A DNA stretch of 64,000 bases, from assembly GCA_019747875.1 (NCBI GenBank), contig JAIEQI010000032.1:1-64000 (forward strand). Direction: 5' to 3'. The notes beneath the pieces were generated by a model. The model was not told the DNA's origin. It ran no database searches and worked only from the letters and a program-made list of their open reading frames with translations. Position 1 is the first letter of the stretch. Each line of letters opens with the position of its first letter. This DNA is from Candidatus Obscuribacterales bacterium. GTDB taxonomy: Bacteria; Cyanobacteriota; Vampirovibrionia; Obscuribacterales; Obscuribacteraceae. The position numbers and the translations under genes are program-made. This document shows, piece after piece, positions 17,107 through 26,459 of the stretch.

Positions 17107-18498
17107 CTATTCGGGCTCTGTCATCTTGAACGGATCTAGTAGAACTCGTAGTTCGTCTGCTGAGAGAGTAGTTTCCTGAAGGGCTACCTCAGCAATACTT
17201 TTTCCGCTTGCCGATGCATGATGTGAGATGGCGGCAGCTTTGTCGTAGCCTATTACTGGAACTAGCGCAGTACAGAGTGCCAATCCTCGCTCCACCATTT
17301 CAGGACCTTTGTTTGTTGCCTTCAATCCGTCAATGCATTGCTTCCGGAAGTTATAGGCCGAACTTGCTAAGAGTTCTATCGACTGGATCAGGTTGTATGC
17401 CGCAACTGGTTGCATTACGTTGAGTTCGAAGTTGCCGGACTGTCCTGCAATTGCTATCGCCGCGTCGTTGCCGATGACCTGGGCTGCAACCATGCTTACT
17501 GATTCTGCAATAACTGGATTCACCTTTCCGGGCATGATCGAGCTGCCCGGCTGCACCTCAGGCAGAGCAATTTCACCGATGCCTGCACGAGGACCAGAGC
17601 CTAGCCAGCGAATATCATTTGCAATTTTCAACAAGCTGACCGCGATTGTTTTCATAGAGCCAGAGGCGTCAACGACCTCGTCTAATGTGCTTTGTGCTTG
17701 AAAGTGGTTATTTGATTCTTTGAGCTTTAGGTGAGTTTTGTCCGAGATTTTATCAAGAACTTTTTGTGGAAAATCAACTCGCGTATTTATTCCGGTACCA
17801 ACTGCGGTGCCGCCCAGCGCGACCTCTGAGAGCCGCTCAACTGCATGCTGAGCTCTCTCGATTGCACGCTCGATTTGCCCTGCATAACCCAGGAACTCCT
17901 GTCCAAGCCGAATTGGGGTTGCATCTTGCAAATGTGTCCTGCCTGTTTTGATTACCCCCCAGAATTCCTCTGATTTTTGCTGGAAGGATTCTTGCAACTC
18001 TTTCAGTGCAGGCAATAGCTTCTCTGTTATCTCAAGGCAGCAAGCAATATGTGTTGCCGTCGGTACCGCATCGTTGGAGGACATCCCGTGATTGACGTGA
18101 TCATTGGGATGCACCAGCGTTCTGTCGCCGCGCTTGCCACCCAGTATTTCGATAGCTCGATTTGCTATCACTTCATTGGCATTCATATTAGTGGATGTGC
18201 CGGAGCCAGTTTGAAAAACATCGACCACGAAGTGTTGATCGAATTTCCCTTGGCTGATTTCGTCTGCTGCTTTTGCGATTGCGTCTGCCAGGTCGGCTTT
18301 TAGGTCGCCGTTTTCTTTGTTGACCAATGCTGCGGCCCACTTAATCAAGCCAAGCGCACGGATGAAGCTGCGCTGGAGGCGAAGCTCGCTTATTGGAAAG
18401 TTGAGAACGGCTCTTTGTGTGCTGGCTCCGTAATAAGCTTCAGCAGGTACCTCCATCTCACCCATCGAATCTTTTTCAATGCGCTTATTCGCTTCCAC
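17107..18498 (-). CDS. fumC: Fumarate hydratase class II
   Basis: A 463-residue enzyme of the fumarase/aspartase superfamily, exactly the usual length. It interconverts fumarate and L-malate in the TCA cycle as a cytoplasmic homotetramer. Visible motifs are TGSGTSTNMNANEVIANRA (about 97-115), HPNDHVNHGMSSND (about 128-141), TGRTHLQDATPI (catalytic-site His) and the signature GSSIMPGKVNP with the catalytic serine. These distinguish it from aspartase only loosely, but NPV and the overall pattern favour FumC. The start is GTG, preceded by AGGGAGAAG. It is monocistronic as far as can be seen. Confidence 0.95.
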   Translation of the reverse strand: MEANKRIEKDSMGEMEVPAEAYYGASTQRAVLNFPISELRLQRSFIRALGLIKWAAALVNKENGDLKADLADAIAKAADEISQGKFDQHFVVDVFQTGSGTSTNMNANEVIANRAIEILGGKRGDRTLVHPNDHVNHGMSSNDAVPTATHIACCLEITEKLLPALKELQESFQQKSEEFWGVIKTGRTHLQDATPIRLGQEFLGYAGQIERAIERAQHAVERLSEVALGGTAVGTGINTRVDFPQKVLDKISDKTHLKLKESNNHFQAQSTLDEVVDASGSMKTIAVSLLKIANDIRWLGSGPRAGIGEIALPEVQPGSSIMPGKVNPVIAESVSMVAAQVIGNDAAIAIAGQSGNFELNVMQPVAAYNLIQSIELLASSAYNFRKQCIDGLKATNKGPEMVERGLALCTALVPVIGYDKAAAISHHASASGKSIAEVALQETTLSADELRVLLDPFKMTEPE

Positions 18499-18697
18499 TT
18501 GAGTTCTTCTCCCTGAGTTGGAAGAGATAATTTACATGGAACGCAATCATTAATCCACAGGCGTGACGCGGTGAGACCCTGAATAACTAGTCGGGCAGAG
18601 TTCTGACTCGTCTTGTTTAGACTAGGTGGGATCCGCAAAAAGAGAGAACTTGAACCTGTCGTGCTCTAGTTCAGCGTTTTTAGGTTACCGCTTGAAG

Positions 18698-19666
18698 CTA
18701 TCGTTTTCTTTTAGCTCTAATCGGTGGATCGTTTACGTAGTCTTCCACCCGTCTGGTCCAGCCCTTCAGCCATCTTTCTTCGTGACGTTCAGGTGGAGCG
18801 TTTTTAACTCGTCTCTCCAGCATTTCGCGTGCTGACACTGAAAAGTCTTTCACTGGATTGTCCAAATCTTTCATATTTTGCAGAACATGCCGCATTCCCC
18901 AGCCTTGATTGTTGTATTGAACCGGGTCTGCTGCCCCTTCGCCTTTAAAATTGACGTAATCGGCCAGTGCAAAAACACCGGCTGGGCCGCTATTTAGCAC
19001 TCTGTAAAAGCGCTCTTGCACTTTCTGTTTTTCGTTGTCGGGTGTGGCAGCCAAAATCTTTGGCAATGCTTTTTCTAGACGATCAATTATGAAGTCTGTC
19101 TGCTCCGGAACTGTGTCGGCAAGGAAGTTGCGCAGCTCGACCATTTGTTTGCTATTGAACTTTTTGTAGAATTCGTCCCGCGAGTTCCACGGCGCCGGTG
19201 TTCCAGGCTGTATCCATGCCGGCGGTGTTTTACCATGTGACCTCAAGAATTCCATTGCTTCGGGGAAGCTGTCACCGAATGGAGTTACAACACCCTTCGG
19301 CATCCAAATAAAATGTCCGATGCCGAGCGAAGGAAATTCCTCTCCTCTATTCCAAGCTGTCAATCCATCGACTGTTCCGCCTGATTCGTTTTTCCAAATC
19401 TTTTTGCCGATGCGATCTTTCTCTTCGCGTGTCAAATTCAACTGGAGGTCTTGGCTAATTAATCCATGAGGCATGGGCCATCTTTCCACCGGTTGACTTG
19501 GTGGTGCGACTTCTTGCTTTGGCTTTTCATGCCTCTTAGCGAAAATCATGGCATCTGCTAAAAGCAATGATCTGCTTTGCTCTTCAGCCTCGCGTAGTTC
19601 AGTCTTGTTTCGATCAGTATTGAGATCTAATTGCATAGATCCCAGTTCATGGGCCGCGTTTGCCAT
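18698..19666 (-). CDS. Uncharacterised protein with a possible lysozyme-like motif
   Basis: A 322-residue protein without signal peptide. The N-terminal 75 residues are polar and probably disordered. From there, KKIWKNESGGTVDGLTAWN followed by EEFPSLGIGHFIWMPKG looks like a conserved domain. The E...LGIGH arrangement recalls the catalytic Glu and GIGH turn of T4-type lysozymes. Downstream are conserved-looking blocks PAWIQPGTPAPWNSRDEFYK, LRNFLADTVPEQTDFIIDRL and ALPKIL. I believe this is a conserved hypothetical family; the muramidase idea is inference only. RBS GGGGAG precedes the ATG, and a 7-bp inverted repeat lies upstream. Confidence 0.7.
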   Translation of the reverse strand: MANAAHELGSMQLDLNTDRNKTELREAEEQSRSLLLADAMIFAKRHEKPKQEVAPPSQPVERWPMPHGLISQDLQLNLTREEKDRIGKKIWKNESGGTVDGLTAWNRGEEFPSLGIGHFIWMPKGVVTPFGDSFPEAMEFLRSHGKTPPAWIQPGTPAPWNSRDEFYKKFNSKQMVELRNFLADTVPEQTDFIIDRLEKALPKILAATPDNEKQKVQERFYRVLNSGPAGVFALADYVNFKGEGAADPVQYNNQGWGMRHVLQNMKDLDNPVKDFSVSAREMLERRVKNAPPERHEERWLKGWTRRVEDYVNDPPIRAKRKR

Positions 19667-19686
19667 CGTCCAACTCCCCGTCCGTT

Positions 19687-19707
19687 AGCTATATGCAGTG
19701 TATAGCT
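19687..19707. promoter_or_regulatory. Inverted repeat AGCTATA-N7-TATAGCT upstream of the 19666 gene
   Basis: A perfect 7-bp inverted repeat with a 7-bp spacer lies 21-41 bp upstream of the start of the lysozyme-like gene, where a promoter -10 region would be expected. It could be an operator. A second small inverted repeat (TGTCTC...GAGACA) lies near 19750. No regulator is identified. Confidence 0.35.
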
Positions 19708-19808
19708 GTGGCGGCTGGGGGGCGATACGTAAAAAGCGCCATTCACCGTGTCTCAACGGCAGAGACAATCGTAAAAATCCCCATGAAGATGCCTCAAATT
19801 TTCAGGAG

Positions 19809-21365
19809 TTAATGTTCTTCTTCTGTTAATGCTTGTACGTTCGCGATCCTCGCGTCGAGATGAGCGCGTAACATAGAAATCGCCTCTTCGTCCAAAAACT
19901 CATCTTCACCAAACAGTTTCAATTTGTCCTTTTGTTTATTGAGAATAAGCAAGAGGGCATCCTTGAGTTGAGAGTCTTTGATATCTTTGTTTTCGAGGTG
20001 AAGATGGTCAAGCTCTCGTTGTAACTGGTCAATGCGAAGATTGGCTTCGCTTCTTTGTTCTTCGTAATTCACGTTTGAAAGTTGCAGCGTTGATACTTGT
20101 TTTTTTAGCTCAGTAAGCGAATTGTGCTCGAGGAGTAGATTGGTATGAAGTCTTGAATACTCGACAAGCCGTTCATCCTTCCGCACCATATGTAGTGCCT
20201 TAACCAGCCATTCCATGCTAGCACCGGGTATAAGTAGTGTGAATAAAACGACTCCGAAACAAGTAACAATTAGAGGCTCTCGTGCCGGATAATCCAATGG
20301 TAGACTGAGCGCCATTGCCATACAGAGCGCTCCGCGCAAGCCCCCCCAGAAAAGCAGATGCATCCATTTAAGGGGAATCGGGAGGGCTTTTGTTCGCATT
20401 AGCGGGCACAATCCATAAACCACTACTAGTCTGGCAACTAGAATTCCCGCAATAGCAATTAGAATGAGGCTCCAATATTTTTGTAGCAGGGGGATCTTGA
20501 TTTGCAATCCGATTAAGAGAAAAACGAACGAATTACAGACAAAGGCTGCATATTCCCAAAATGAGTTTACGGCTAATCGTGTTGATGCTGACATGCTAGT
20601 GCGGCTTCCAAAATTTCCGAGCACTATGCCTGCACCGACGACGGCCAGGACAGGGCTGACTTTGACATGTTCGGCAAAGATGAATGCTCCGTATGCCGAA
20701 ATCATTGTTAGCATTGTTTCTGGCAATGGATCATCAAAGAGGCGTGTGATGTAGGATGCAATCAATCCAATCGCGATCCCTAAGATACTTCCACCAAGCG
20801 CGACTACCAAGAACTCACTGGCTCCGTCTGTGAGGTGAAGGCTGCGACCTGCTATGGCTGCTGCTAGCAAAATTTTGAAAAGAACAACCGCAGTGCCGTC
20901 ATTAAACAGGCTTTCTCCCTCTAGGATCATGGTTAGTCGTTTCTCTATTCCTATCTTTCGGAATAATGCCACTACCGAAATGGGATCCGTTGCCGCTGTC
21001 ATAGCTCCGAACAGCAAGGCGTTAGGCATATCTATGCCGCCCAAGTAGTGAAGAAATCCTGCAACTACCAATGTTGTGATAAAAACGCCAACTGTCGCAA
21101 GAATAGAAATACTAAGCTTGTCCCTGTTCAGGGCTTTTATGGGAATGTTCCACGAAGCCTCGAACAATAGTGCGGGCAAGAATACCATCATAATGATGTC
21201 CGGAGTCATTTGAACTCCGGGCAGAAGCTGAAATAAGCCGATGATAAGTCCTGCTATTACAAGCGCGATAGGATAAGGTACTTTTAGGCTGGGCACAAGC
21301 ATAGCAACTGCAGCTGATATCATCAGCAAAACAACGACTATGTCAATATTAAGGTGAGCATTCAT
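19809..21365 (-). CDS. CPA1 (NhaP-type) Na+/H+ antiporter
   Basis: About 518 residues from the ATG at 21365; a TTG two codons upstream is an alternative. Around 12 membrane helices span residues 8-405. The CPA1 hallmark GESLFNDGTAVVLFK lies near residue 150-165, containing the ion-binding Asp, and is preceded by GAMTAATDPISVVALFRKIG. The C-terminal 115 residues are a charged coiled-coil cytoplasmic tail (LLEHNSLTELKKQVSTLQLS, LRIDQLQRELDHLHLENKD), probably for regulation or dimerisation. It should expel Na+ (or K+) for protons and help pH homeostasis. Divergent from the EF-hand-like gene at 21493; a calcium link is speculative. Confidence 0.92.
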   Translation of the reverse strand: MNAHLNIDIVVVLLMISAAVAMLVPSLKVPYPIALVIAGLIIGLFQLLPGVQMTPDIIMMVFLPALLFEASWNIPIKALNRDKLSISILATVGVFITTLVVAGFLHYLGGIDMPNALLFGAMTAATDPISVVALFRKIGIEKRLTMILEGESLFNDGTAVVLFKILLAAAIAGRSLHLTDGASEFLVVALGGSILGIAIGLIASYITRLFDDPLPETMLTMISAYGAFIFAEHVKVSPVLAVVGAGIVLGNFGSRTSMSASTRLAVNSFWEYAAFVCNSFVFLLIGLQIKIPLLQKYWSLILIAIAGILVARLVVVYGLCPLMRTKALPIPLKWMHLLFWGGLRGALCMAMALSLPLDYPAREPLIVTCFGVVLFTLLIPGASMEWLVKALHMVRKDERLVEYSRLHTNLLLEHNSLTELKKQVSTLQLSNVNYEEQRSEANLRIDQLQRELDHLHLENKDIKDSQLKDALLLILNKQKDKLKLFGEDEFLDEEAISMLRAHLDARIANVQALTEEEH

Positions 21366-21492
21366 GTGCAACCAACACTTTTTTTTAGTATCTCATATTG
21401 GCTTCTTCTCTCTTGTGAATTAGTCAGGTTGTCGATTGAAACCATGGTCGACGGTGCACAATAACTAGGGAATTTCAAAAGGTGGAGAGGAA

Positions 21493-22800
21493 ATGTCCAA
21501 TCAAGGTCCCACGGACGAAGAAGCGTCTGACATGCTGATTGAGGCTGTAAAGCCAAAAGGGTTTGATCGACCAAAGAAACTGCAATCGTTGATTGACACG
21601 CAAGCTATGCGCTTTTTAGAAGCAATGGATTTTCAGTCATTTAATGATCTATCGAGCGCTTTTGATAAGTTCATGATGGATGCTCCGCTTTTTCAAGGAG
21701 ATGTCAGCTTTTCCAGGGCCGCAGCCGCGCTTGATTTGACCGCGCAATTATTTAGCACCATCGATCGTGACAAGAACCATTTATTGAGCCGTGAAGAGTT
21801 CGCGTATCTGCTTTTGAAGACAACGGAGGCCAATAGGCAAGCGCTTGCCTGGCTTATAGAGAACTTCAATGCCTTTACTCAGGCATGTTTCTTTAAAGAT
21901 CAAATCAGTCGAGATGATATCGAAGCTGCTCGTAATGTTTTTCATGGCTTGAAGATTGCAAAAGATAAATTTGGGTTCGATAAGGAACCAACCATCGAAA
22001 ACCTGCAATATTTGAATGAGGATCAGATCAAAGACTATTTGGCTGGCAACAAGGGTAAGCTAAGCGCGCAGGAGGCAGCGGGGCTGACTTATTTGCTCGA
22101 TTATATTCGTAAGTTCGGTAAGAAGAGAACAGGCAGGAAAACAGGACAGGCGGAGCTGGAGGAAGAAGAACACTCGAGCAGCACGGAAGCGACTGAAAGG
22201 AAATTGAAAGATGCAACTGATAAGACGAAGGAAAAGGAACATGATCCGTTAGATGATTTGGAAGGAATTCTCGATCCAAAATCTTTGCGGACCCTGCGTG
22301 CGCTTAAGATGAATAGTTTCGAGAGTATGTTCGGAGCGTTCATTGAGTTTATTGAAGATGCAATTTCTTTTCGTGGCGAAACACCTTTTGAAAAATCTGC
22401 CGATGCGCTAGATGTCAGTGCAAGAGTGCTTTCTGAGCTGGACATGGGCGAGGATCATACGTTCACCCGAGAGGAGCTGATCATCATTGCAAAATTGACC
22501 GGTACAAAAGAGAAGCGTCCGGTCAGTTGGTTTGCAAGGCATTTTGATGGCATATTAAAGTCCTTCTTCGTTCCACCTGGGAAAGCGAAGCGAAAAGACG
22601 TTATCAAAGCTCGCAATATTTTTCATGCACTTGGGCTTGTTCGCGATCGTTTTGATCTTCCACAAGCTAATTCGCCGAACTCCCGCGCGCAAATCGAGGC
22701 ACAGATCAAGAGTTTCTTAGCTAACCAGAACGTGGCATTCGAGCCGCAAAGTAGAAAGAGTCTAGAGGATCTCATCCAGTTCATGGAAACTAGATCGTAA
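21493..22800 (+). CDS. Duplicated EF-hand-like protein
   Basis: A 435-residue soluble protein built from two similar halves (about 38-160 and 265-390) joined by a charged linker (EEEEHSSSTEATERKLKDAT). Half one contains a canonical EF-hand loop DRDKNHLLSREE at residues 91-102 with D91, D93, N95, S99 and E102 in the calcium positions. The matching place in half two (ELDMGEDHTFTREE) is degenerate. Both halves share SF..MF/DL.SAF...FI.DA...F.G.. and ARN(I/V)FH.L....D.F. No signal peptide. RBS GGAGAGGAA. Function unknown; internal duplication with loss of one calcium site is what the sequence shows. Confidence 0.75.
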   Translation: MSNQGPTDEEASDMLIEAVKPKGFDRPKKLQSLIDTQAMRFLEAMDFQSFNDLSSAFDKFMMDAPLFQGDVSFSRAAAALDLTAQLFSTIDRDKNHLLSREEFAYLLLKTTEANRQALAWLIENFNAFTQACFFKDQISRDDIEAARNVFHGLKIAKDKFGFDKEPTIENLQYLNEDQIKDYLAGNKGKLSAQEAAGLTYLLDYIRKFGKKRTGRKTGQAELEEEEHSSSTEATERKLKDATDKTKEKEHDPLDDLEGILDPKSLRTLRALKMNSFESMFGAFIEFIEDAISFRGETPFEKSADALDVSARVLSELDMGEDHTFTREELIIIAKLTGTKEKRPVSWFARHFDGILKSFFVPPGKAKRKDVIKARNIFHALGLVRDRFDLPQANSPNSRAQIEAQIKSFLANQNVAFEPQSRKSLEDLIQFMETRS

Positions 22801-22827
22801 ATACGCAAACTCTGAAAAGCAGAACGT

Positions 22828-22861
22828 AAAAGGCGAGAACTTCGGTGAAGTCCTCGCCTTT
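22828..22861 (+). terminator. Terminator hairpin between convergent genes
   Basis: AAAGGCGAG (22829-22837) pairs with CTCGCCTTT (22853-22861), and ACTTC pairs with GAAGT inside, with one mismatch and a GGT loop. It follows the EF-hand-like gene and faces the convergent thioredoxin gene. A-rich and T-rich flanks within the stem would let it work in both directions, though the T-run after the stem is short. Confidence 0.7.
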
Positions 22862-22931
22862 ACGGGGATCGAGTGTGAAAACTTAGAGTCGGAGTTGCGA
22901 TGGGCTGATAACCCCGCGAACTCCAGCAGAG

Positions 22932-23711
22932 CTACGAAGGCGGAAGTATTTTCTTCAACCCTTGTTTGAGCCCGGTGTCGCCCTGGTAGCCGATTGCATA
23001 ACTTACAACTTGATTATGGTCGTCTAGAAAGATCAATGTCGGAACTGGGCTAACCTCGTAATCCTCGATAACTTTTTCGGCTTCTGGCGAGTCGACGTCA
23101 TAGCTTATGAATTCGACTTTGCCGCCGTAATCGTTCTTAGCTTTTTCCATTATTGGTTTAAGCTGTTTGCACGGTTCGCACCACTTAGCGGAGAATTCGA
23201 GAATCTTTGGCTTGCTGCCGCCGTCGGTTCCTCGATCTAATCCACGAATGCCATTCATCATGGCGATCATTGGGGTGTCGGCGCCCATCTTAGGCGCTGT
23301 AACGCTTTTCGGCAGTGTAAGCAAAACAGCGTTTGCTTCAACCGAGTCCTTGTTGCCTTTACCAATGCGGATTGCTTTTCTGAGTTCATTTACGCCACGT
23401 TTGTATGTGGCAGTACATGCTTGCGAACCTGGTTTGTGGGTTGCTGCCATTTTGCAGAGTGACTTGCCCAAGAATAGCCGACCAGCACAGTTGTTTGGTT
23501 CAGCGCTGACGACGCTTTCGAAGTGTTTGACGGCTTGGGCATAGTTTTTCTGTGCCAAAGCTGCTTTTCCCAAAGCCATCGGCGTGGCTGGCGCAGCCGC
23601 CGGTGCGGCAATGCTGCTGGATACGAGCGACTGAAGCGGAAGACCGAGCGCAACTGCAAGGATTGCTAATCCTGCGACCTGCCTCAGTTTGCTTTGTCTT
23701 GCTACCTTCAT
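22932..23711 (-). CDS. Exported TPR-thioredoxin protein
   Basis: A 259-residue protein with a signal peptide (about 1-36) and an Ala/Pro spacer. A short TPR-like region (about 46-130: AALAQKNYAQAVKHFESVVSAEP...AGRLFLGKSL) comes next. Residues about 150-255 are a thioredoxin fold with the WCEPC active site at 177-181 and cis-proline P224 (SPVPT). It is a periplasmic thiol-disulfide oxidoreductase; WCEPC differs from WCGPC and may shift redox potential. It lies 43 bp downstream of the alpha/beta hydrolase gene on the same strand, so probably the same transcript. RBS GGGGAGG. Confidence 0.88.
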   Translation of the reverse strand: MKVARQSKLRQVAGLAILAVALGLPLQSLVSSSIAAPAAAPATPMALGKAALAQKNYAQAVKHFESVVSAEPNNCAGRLFLGKSLCKMAATHKPGSQACTATYKRGVNELRKAIRIGKGNKDSVEANAVLLTLPKSVTAPKMGADTPMIAMMNGIRGLDRGTDGGSKPKILEFSAKWCEPCKQLKPIMEKAKNDYGGKVEFISYDVDSPEAEKVIEDYEVSPVPTLIFLDDHNQVVSYAIGYQGDTGLKQGLKKILPPS

Positions 23712-23754
23712 TTATGTGTTAACCTCCCCCGGTGGTGCTTGCAGTTCGGAGCGT

Positions 23755-24906
23755 CTACTGTTGAATCGTAAGTGGTTTGTCTTGCTCTGCTGTCGTTTTC
23801 GTTATATGACTGCTGAGCCAAGTATCGACGATCTGAACTACCTTATCGTCAAACTGGCCTTCTTCGAAAATTAGGTGTTCTGCATCATGAATTAATTCTA
23901 GTTGTTTGTCGGGACAAGAGATGCGGTTGAAAAGTGACACTGTCCCTTCGGGGCGTACCAATTTGTCCTTGCACCCTTGTACAAAGAGCACAGGCGTCTT
24001 CGTAATCAGTTTTGCACTTTCGTGATTATCATTCATAAAATTCTGAAAGCGAATCAAGTCCTTCGGGCTCAGATACATCCTATTTAGGCGATCTTCGCTC
24101 CATGCTTTTTTCAGGTCTTCTTTCTTTGTTGCTCTCTCGACGACGCCGGTACCAATATCGAAGGGTTTGTTTGGCGCGGTCAGTAGCTTAAGTCCAACAC
24201 GAAGCTTTTCTTTGTTTTGTTTGAAGCGATCACCTGAGGGAACGCAGCTAATCATCCCGGTTACTAATTCCGGATGCTCGGAAGTGTAGCGAAGAACGAT
24301 TGCACCGCCCATAGATTCGCCAAGTACGAAGATTGGTAATTTCGGATAGGCTCGCCGGATCAGTTTAATGGTCTTTGTCATGTCGTCCAGGCAGACATCA
24401 AAATCAATCTTCTGGTGGGTTTCTTTGTTTTGAAAACTCCCGAAACCTGGAACATCCATGGCAAAGACGGCATAGCCTTTCTTCGCCATCGCCTTGCCGA
24501 ACGCTTCGTAAGTATTGTTGTACAGTCCCAGCCCATGGACGCAGAGCAGCGCTGCCTTGGGATCCTTCTCGGGATCCACCCAGGTCAACATCGAGGTGAC
24601 TGATGCCGCCGAATAATGCGACTTTTTCTTGTCTTTTGACTTATCTTTGGCGCTCTTGTGCTTGCTGTGCTTGTCGGAATGCTTGTCACCTTTGTCGGGT
24701 TTGGCGTCTGAGGCGGTGTTGTTAGCGGTTTTGTCGTCACTGACGGCCGCGGAGCTAACCCCAGTCGGTACAACGGCGCTTTCTTCGCGACTTTGGGTGG
24801 CAGGCTTCGTTGTATCCTCGGCCCAAACGGGGTTAACGCCCCATGCTCCACCACAGATCAACGGGGTGGTCACTAAGAGACTGGCTAATTGGCGAACCTT
24901 GCGCAT
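23755..24906 (-). CDS. Exported alpha/beta hydrolase (monoacylglycerol-lipase-like)
   Basis: About 383 residues from the ATG at 24906. The frame extends 26 codons upstream to a GTG, but the chosen ATG begins a proper signal peptide (QLASLLVTTPLICGGAWGVNPVWAED at its core). A 70-residue Lys/Asp/Ser-rich linker with KHSDKHSKHKSAKDKSKDKK follows. The hydrolase domain shows LLCVHGLGLY (oxyanion), MDVPGFGS, the nucleophile elbow LGESMGGA, the acid VQGCKDK and the histidine HDAEHLIFEE. It probably cleaves lipid esters outside the inner membrane. It lies between the DUF3592 gene (24981) and the thioredoxin gene (23711). Confidence 0.87.
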   Translation of the reverse strand: MRKVRQLASLLVTTPLICGGAWGVNPVWAEDTTKPATQSREESAVVPTGVSSAAVSDDKTANNTASDAKPDKGDKHSDKHSKHKSAKDKSKDKKKSHYSAASVTSMLTWVDPEKDPKAALLCVHGLGLYNNTYEAFGKAMAKKGYAVFAMDVPGFGSFQNKETHQKIDFDVCLDDMTKTIKLIRRAYPKLPIFVLGESMGGAIVLRYTSEHPELVTGMISCVPSGDRFKQNKEKLRVGLKLLTAPNKPFDIGTGVVERATKKEDLKKAWSEDRLNRMYLSPKDLIRFQNFMNDNHESAKLITKTPVLFVQGCKDKLVRPEGTVSLFNRISCPDKQLELIHDAEHLIFEEGQFDDKVVQIVDTWLSSHITKTTAEQDKPLTIQQ

Positions 24907-24980
24907 CAAGAGACTTACTACCTTCAAAGTGCAAAAACCGCCACAGAAGGAATCTTTTGGATATCCAAGAGGAAATTGTC

Positions 24981-25487
24981 TCACCTTCTGGAATCTCGAT
25001 CAAATATATTGTTCTCGCGCTTAAGATCTTGTTTCTGACCATTTTGACCTTGTATTCGTTGCCAGCGGACGACCGCCAGTCCGATGCCGATCGGCAAAAG
25101 GATTGCGGCCACGGCAGCAAAGACGGTCGGCAGAAGATAGAGGTCCCACCAGTTGTCTACACTGAAGTTGCTTGGGTCTTTCTCATCGTATAGCAGCTCT
25201 AACTGGTCCCCCTTCCTATAGGCAGGAGGGTCCGAGCCATTGAGGGACTTTACGGTCTTCTCGCTTCCATCTTTTAGGCGGAAACTAAAAAATGGGTAAT
25301 AAACACCGCTTTCCCCGGAATGATTAGTACTGATAGATGAACTGTATTCAAGCTTACTAACGACAGCTGTGCAGCGAACTCCATGATGTTTAAGGAATTC
25401 GGACTTTTGAAAGCCCCAGAAAGCAGCACCGAAGAAGGTGATGCTCATCAGAAGCAGCAAAGCTGAGACGGCTTTGAAGTGGTTCAC
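24981..25487 (-). CDS. DUF3592 membrane protein
   Basis: A 168-residue protein with a membrane helix at about 8-26 and another at about 116-140. They enclose an extracytoplasmic beta-rich domain with the DUF3592 pattern: CTAVVSKLEYSSS, GVYYPFFSFRLKDGSE, then AYRKGDQLELLYDEKDPSNF. The tail is basic and cytoplasmic. The family's function is unknown. Start codon is GTG. It is the first of three minus-strand genes (DUF3592, alpha/beta hydrolase, thioredoxin) that may form an operon. Confidence 0.8.
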   Translation of the reverse strand: MNHFKAVSALLLLMSITFFGAAFWGFQKSEFLKHHGVRCTAVVSKLEYSSSISTNHSGESGVYYPFFSFRLKDGSEKTVKSLNGSDPPAYRKGDQLELLYDEKDPSNFSVDNWWDLYLLPTVFAAVAAILLPIGIGLAVVRWQRIQGQNGQKQDLKRENNIFDRDSRR

Positions 25488-25751
25488 AGATCACGCGGAA
25501 CCTTTGCTAGGCACTCCAGTATACGTCAGGTCAGAAGGATCGAATTTGTTCATCGTGATAGCGTCGTTGCAGCTGCCCGAGAATCAGAGTAAACGCCTCG
25601 CTACTGTCCTCGTAAATGAAGAGCGGGTTAGCGCGCAAATAAAACAGCGATTCTCTCTTTGGAGTTGTGTCCGATCCCGGGAGCGTCGGCGTCTTGCCGG
25701 CTTCTAAGTTTTTGCGAGCGATTTGGGTAATCTTCTGTTGCCGGTGCGTCT

Positions 25752-26459
25752 CTAGTTGCCTTCTGTGCTGAACTCTTGAACGAGGATTACCTTTTCGCCA
25801 ACTATTGCTACCCCTACCCCGACGGTACGGTTGCGCGGATTTACAATGTTGTATCGGTGGTTCATCTGATTTGGCGGCTCTGCCATCATGTCATGCTCTG
25901 ATTGCGAGAGCAACGCCTCTGGCGTTTGGTAATTACTGGAGCCCCAGGCCAGATTCTCAGAAACCCGTTTCGTGACACCATATAAGGTGGCTCGATCTTG
26001 AGGATTGCGTCCAAATGGATCCACGTGTCCAAAGAAACCCGACTGTGCTAGATATTCGGCATAGGCTTGCGCGACCTTATCCAAGCCTTCATCTCTCAAC
26101 ACCGGAGGCGCTCCATGTTTGCTTCGATCTCTATTAATAAGCTCGACAGCAAACTGTCTGAGCGCGATGAGATCCGCATTAGCAAATGCAGATTGATTGC
26201 TCGCGCTTCGTCCTCGATGCCTTCTTTGACGGCTGTGCCGCTGGTAATCAGGGGAGGAGCTGAGAGGGGCGGCCGCTCCGCGATGCACCGGAGAGTTTAA
26301 ATTGTTCTGCGGTTGGATATTGTTAGGCGCTGGTGATGATGTCGTCGGGTCATGCTGGAAAGCACTAAAATCGAAGGTGCTTGGCGAAGAAATTGATGGG
26401 CTGCAATAAAGCAAATGAAGAACTGCCGCAGCTACGGCGGCTCCTAATGTCTTGAGCAT
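25752..26459 (-). CDS. Exported SCP/CAP-domain protein
   Basis: A 235-residue protein with a signal sequence (about 1-24) and a polar Pro/Ser/Asn linker including an Arg-rich patch (RHSRQRRHRGRS). The CAP domain (about 98-232) has VELINRDRSKHGAPPVLRDE, AQAYAEYLAQSGFFGHVDPFG, VSENLAWGSSNYQTPEAL and a GVGVAIVGEKVILVQEF C-terminal strand. The His/Glu cavity residues of the family (SGFFGHVD, SEN) are present. CAP proteins act outside the cell and some bind sterols or lipids; the role here is unknown. It stands apart, with about 150 bp on the downstream-operon side. Confidence 0.88.
   Translation of the reverse strand: MLKTLGAAVAAAVLHLLYCSPSISSPSTFDFSAFQHDPTTSSPAPNNIQPQNNLNSPVHRGAAAPLSSSPDYQRHSRQRRHRGRSASNQSAFANADLIALRQFAVELINRDRSKHGAPPVLRDEGLDKVAQAYAEYLAQSGFFGHVDPFGRNPQDRATLYGVTKRVSENLAWGSSNYQTPEALLSQSEHDMMAEPPNQMNHRYNIVNPRNRTVGVGVAIVGEKVILVQEFSTEGN

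Noticed and set aside
22028..22279. Minus-strand frames inside the EF-hand-like gene
   Set aside because: They are shadows of its charged linker, Ser/Phe-rich and without start signals.
25438..25707. 89-codon plus-strand frame
   Set aside because: It overlaps the start of the DUF3592 gene antisense, has no clear RBS and its composition is not protein-like.
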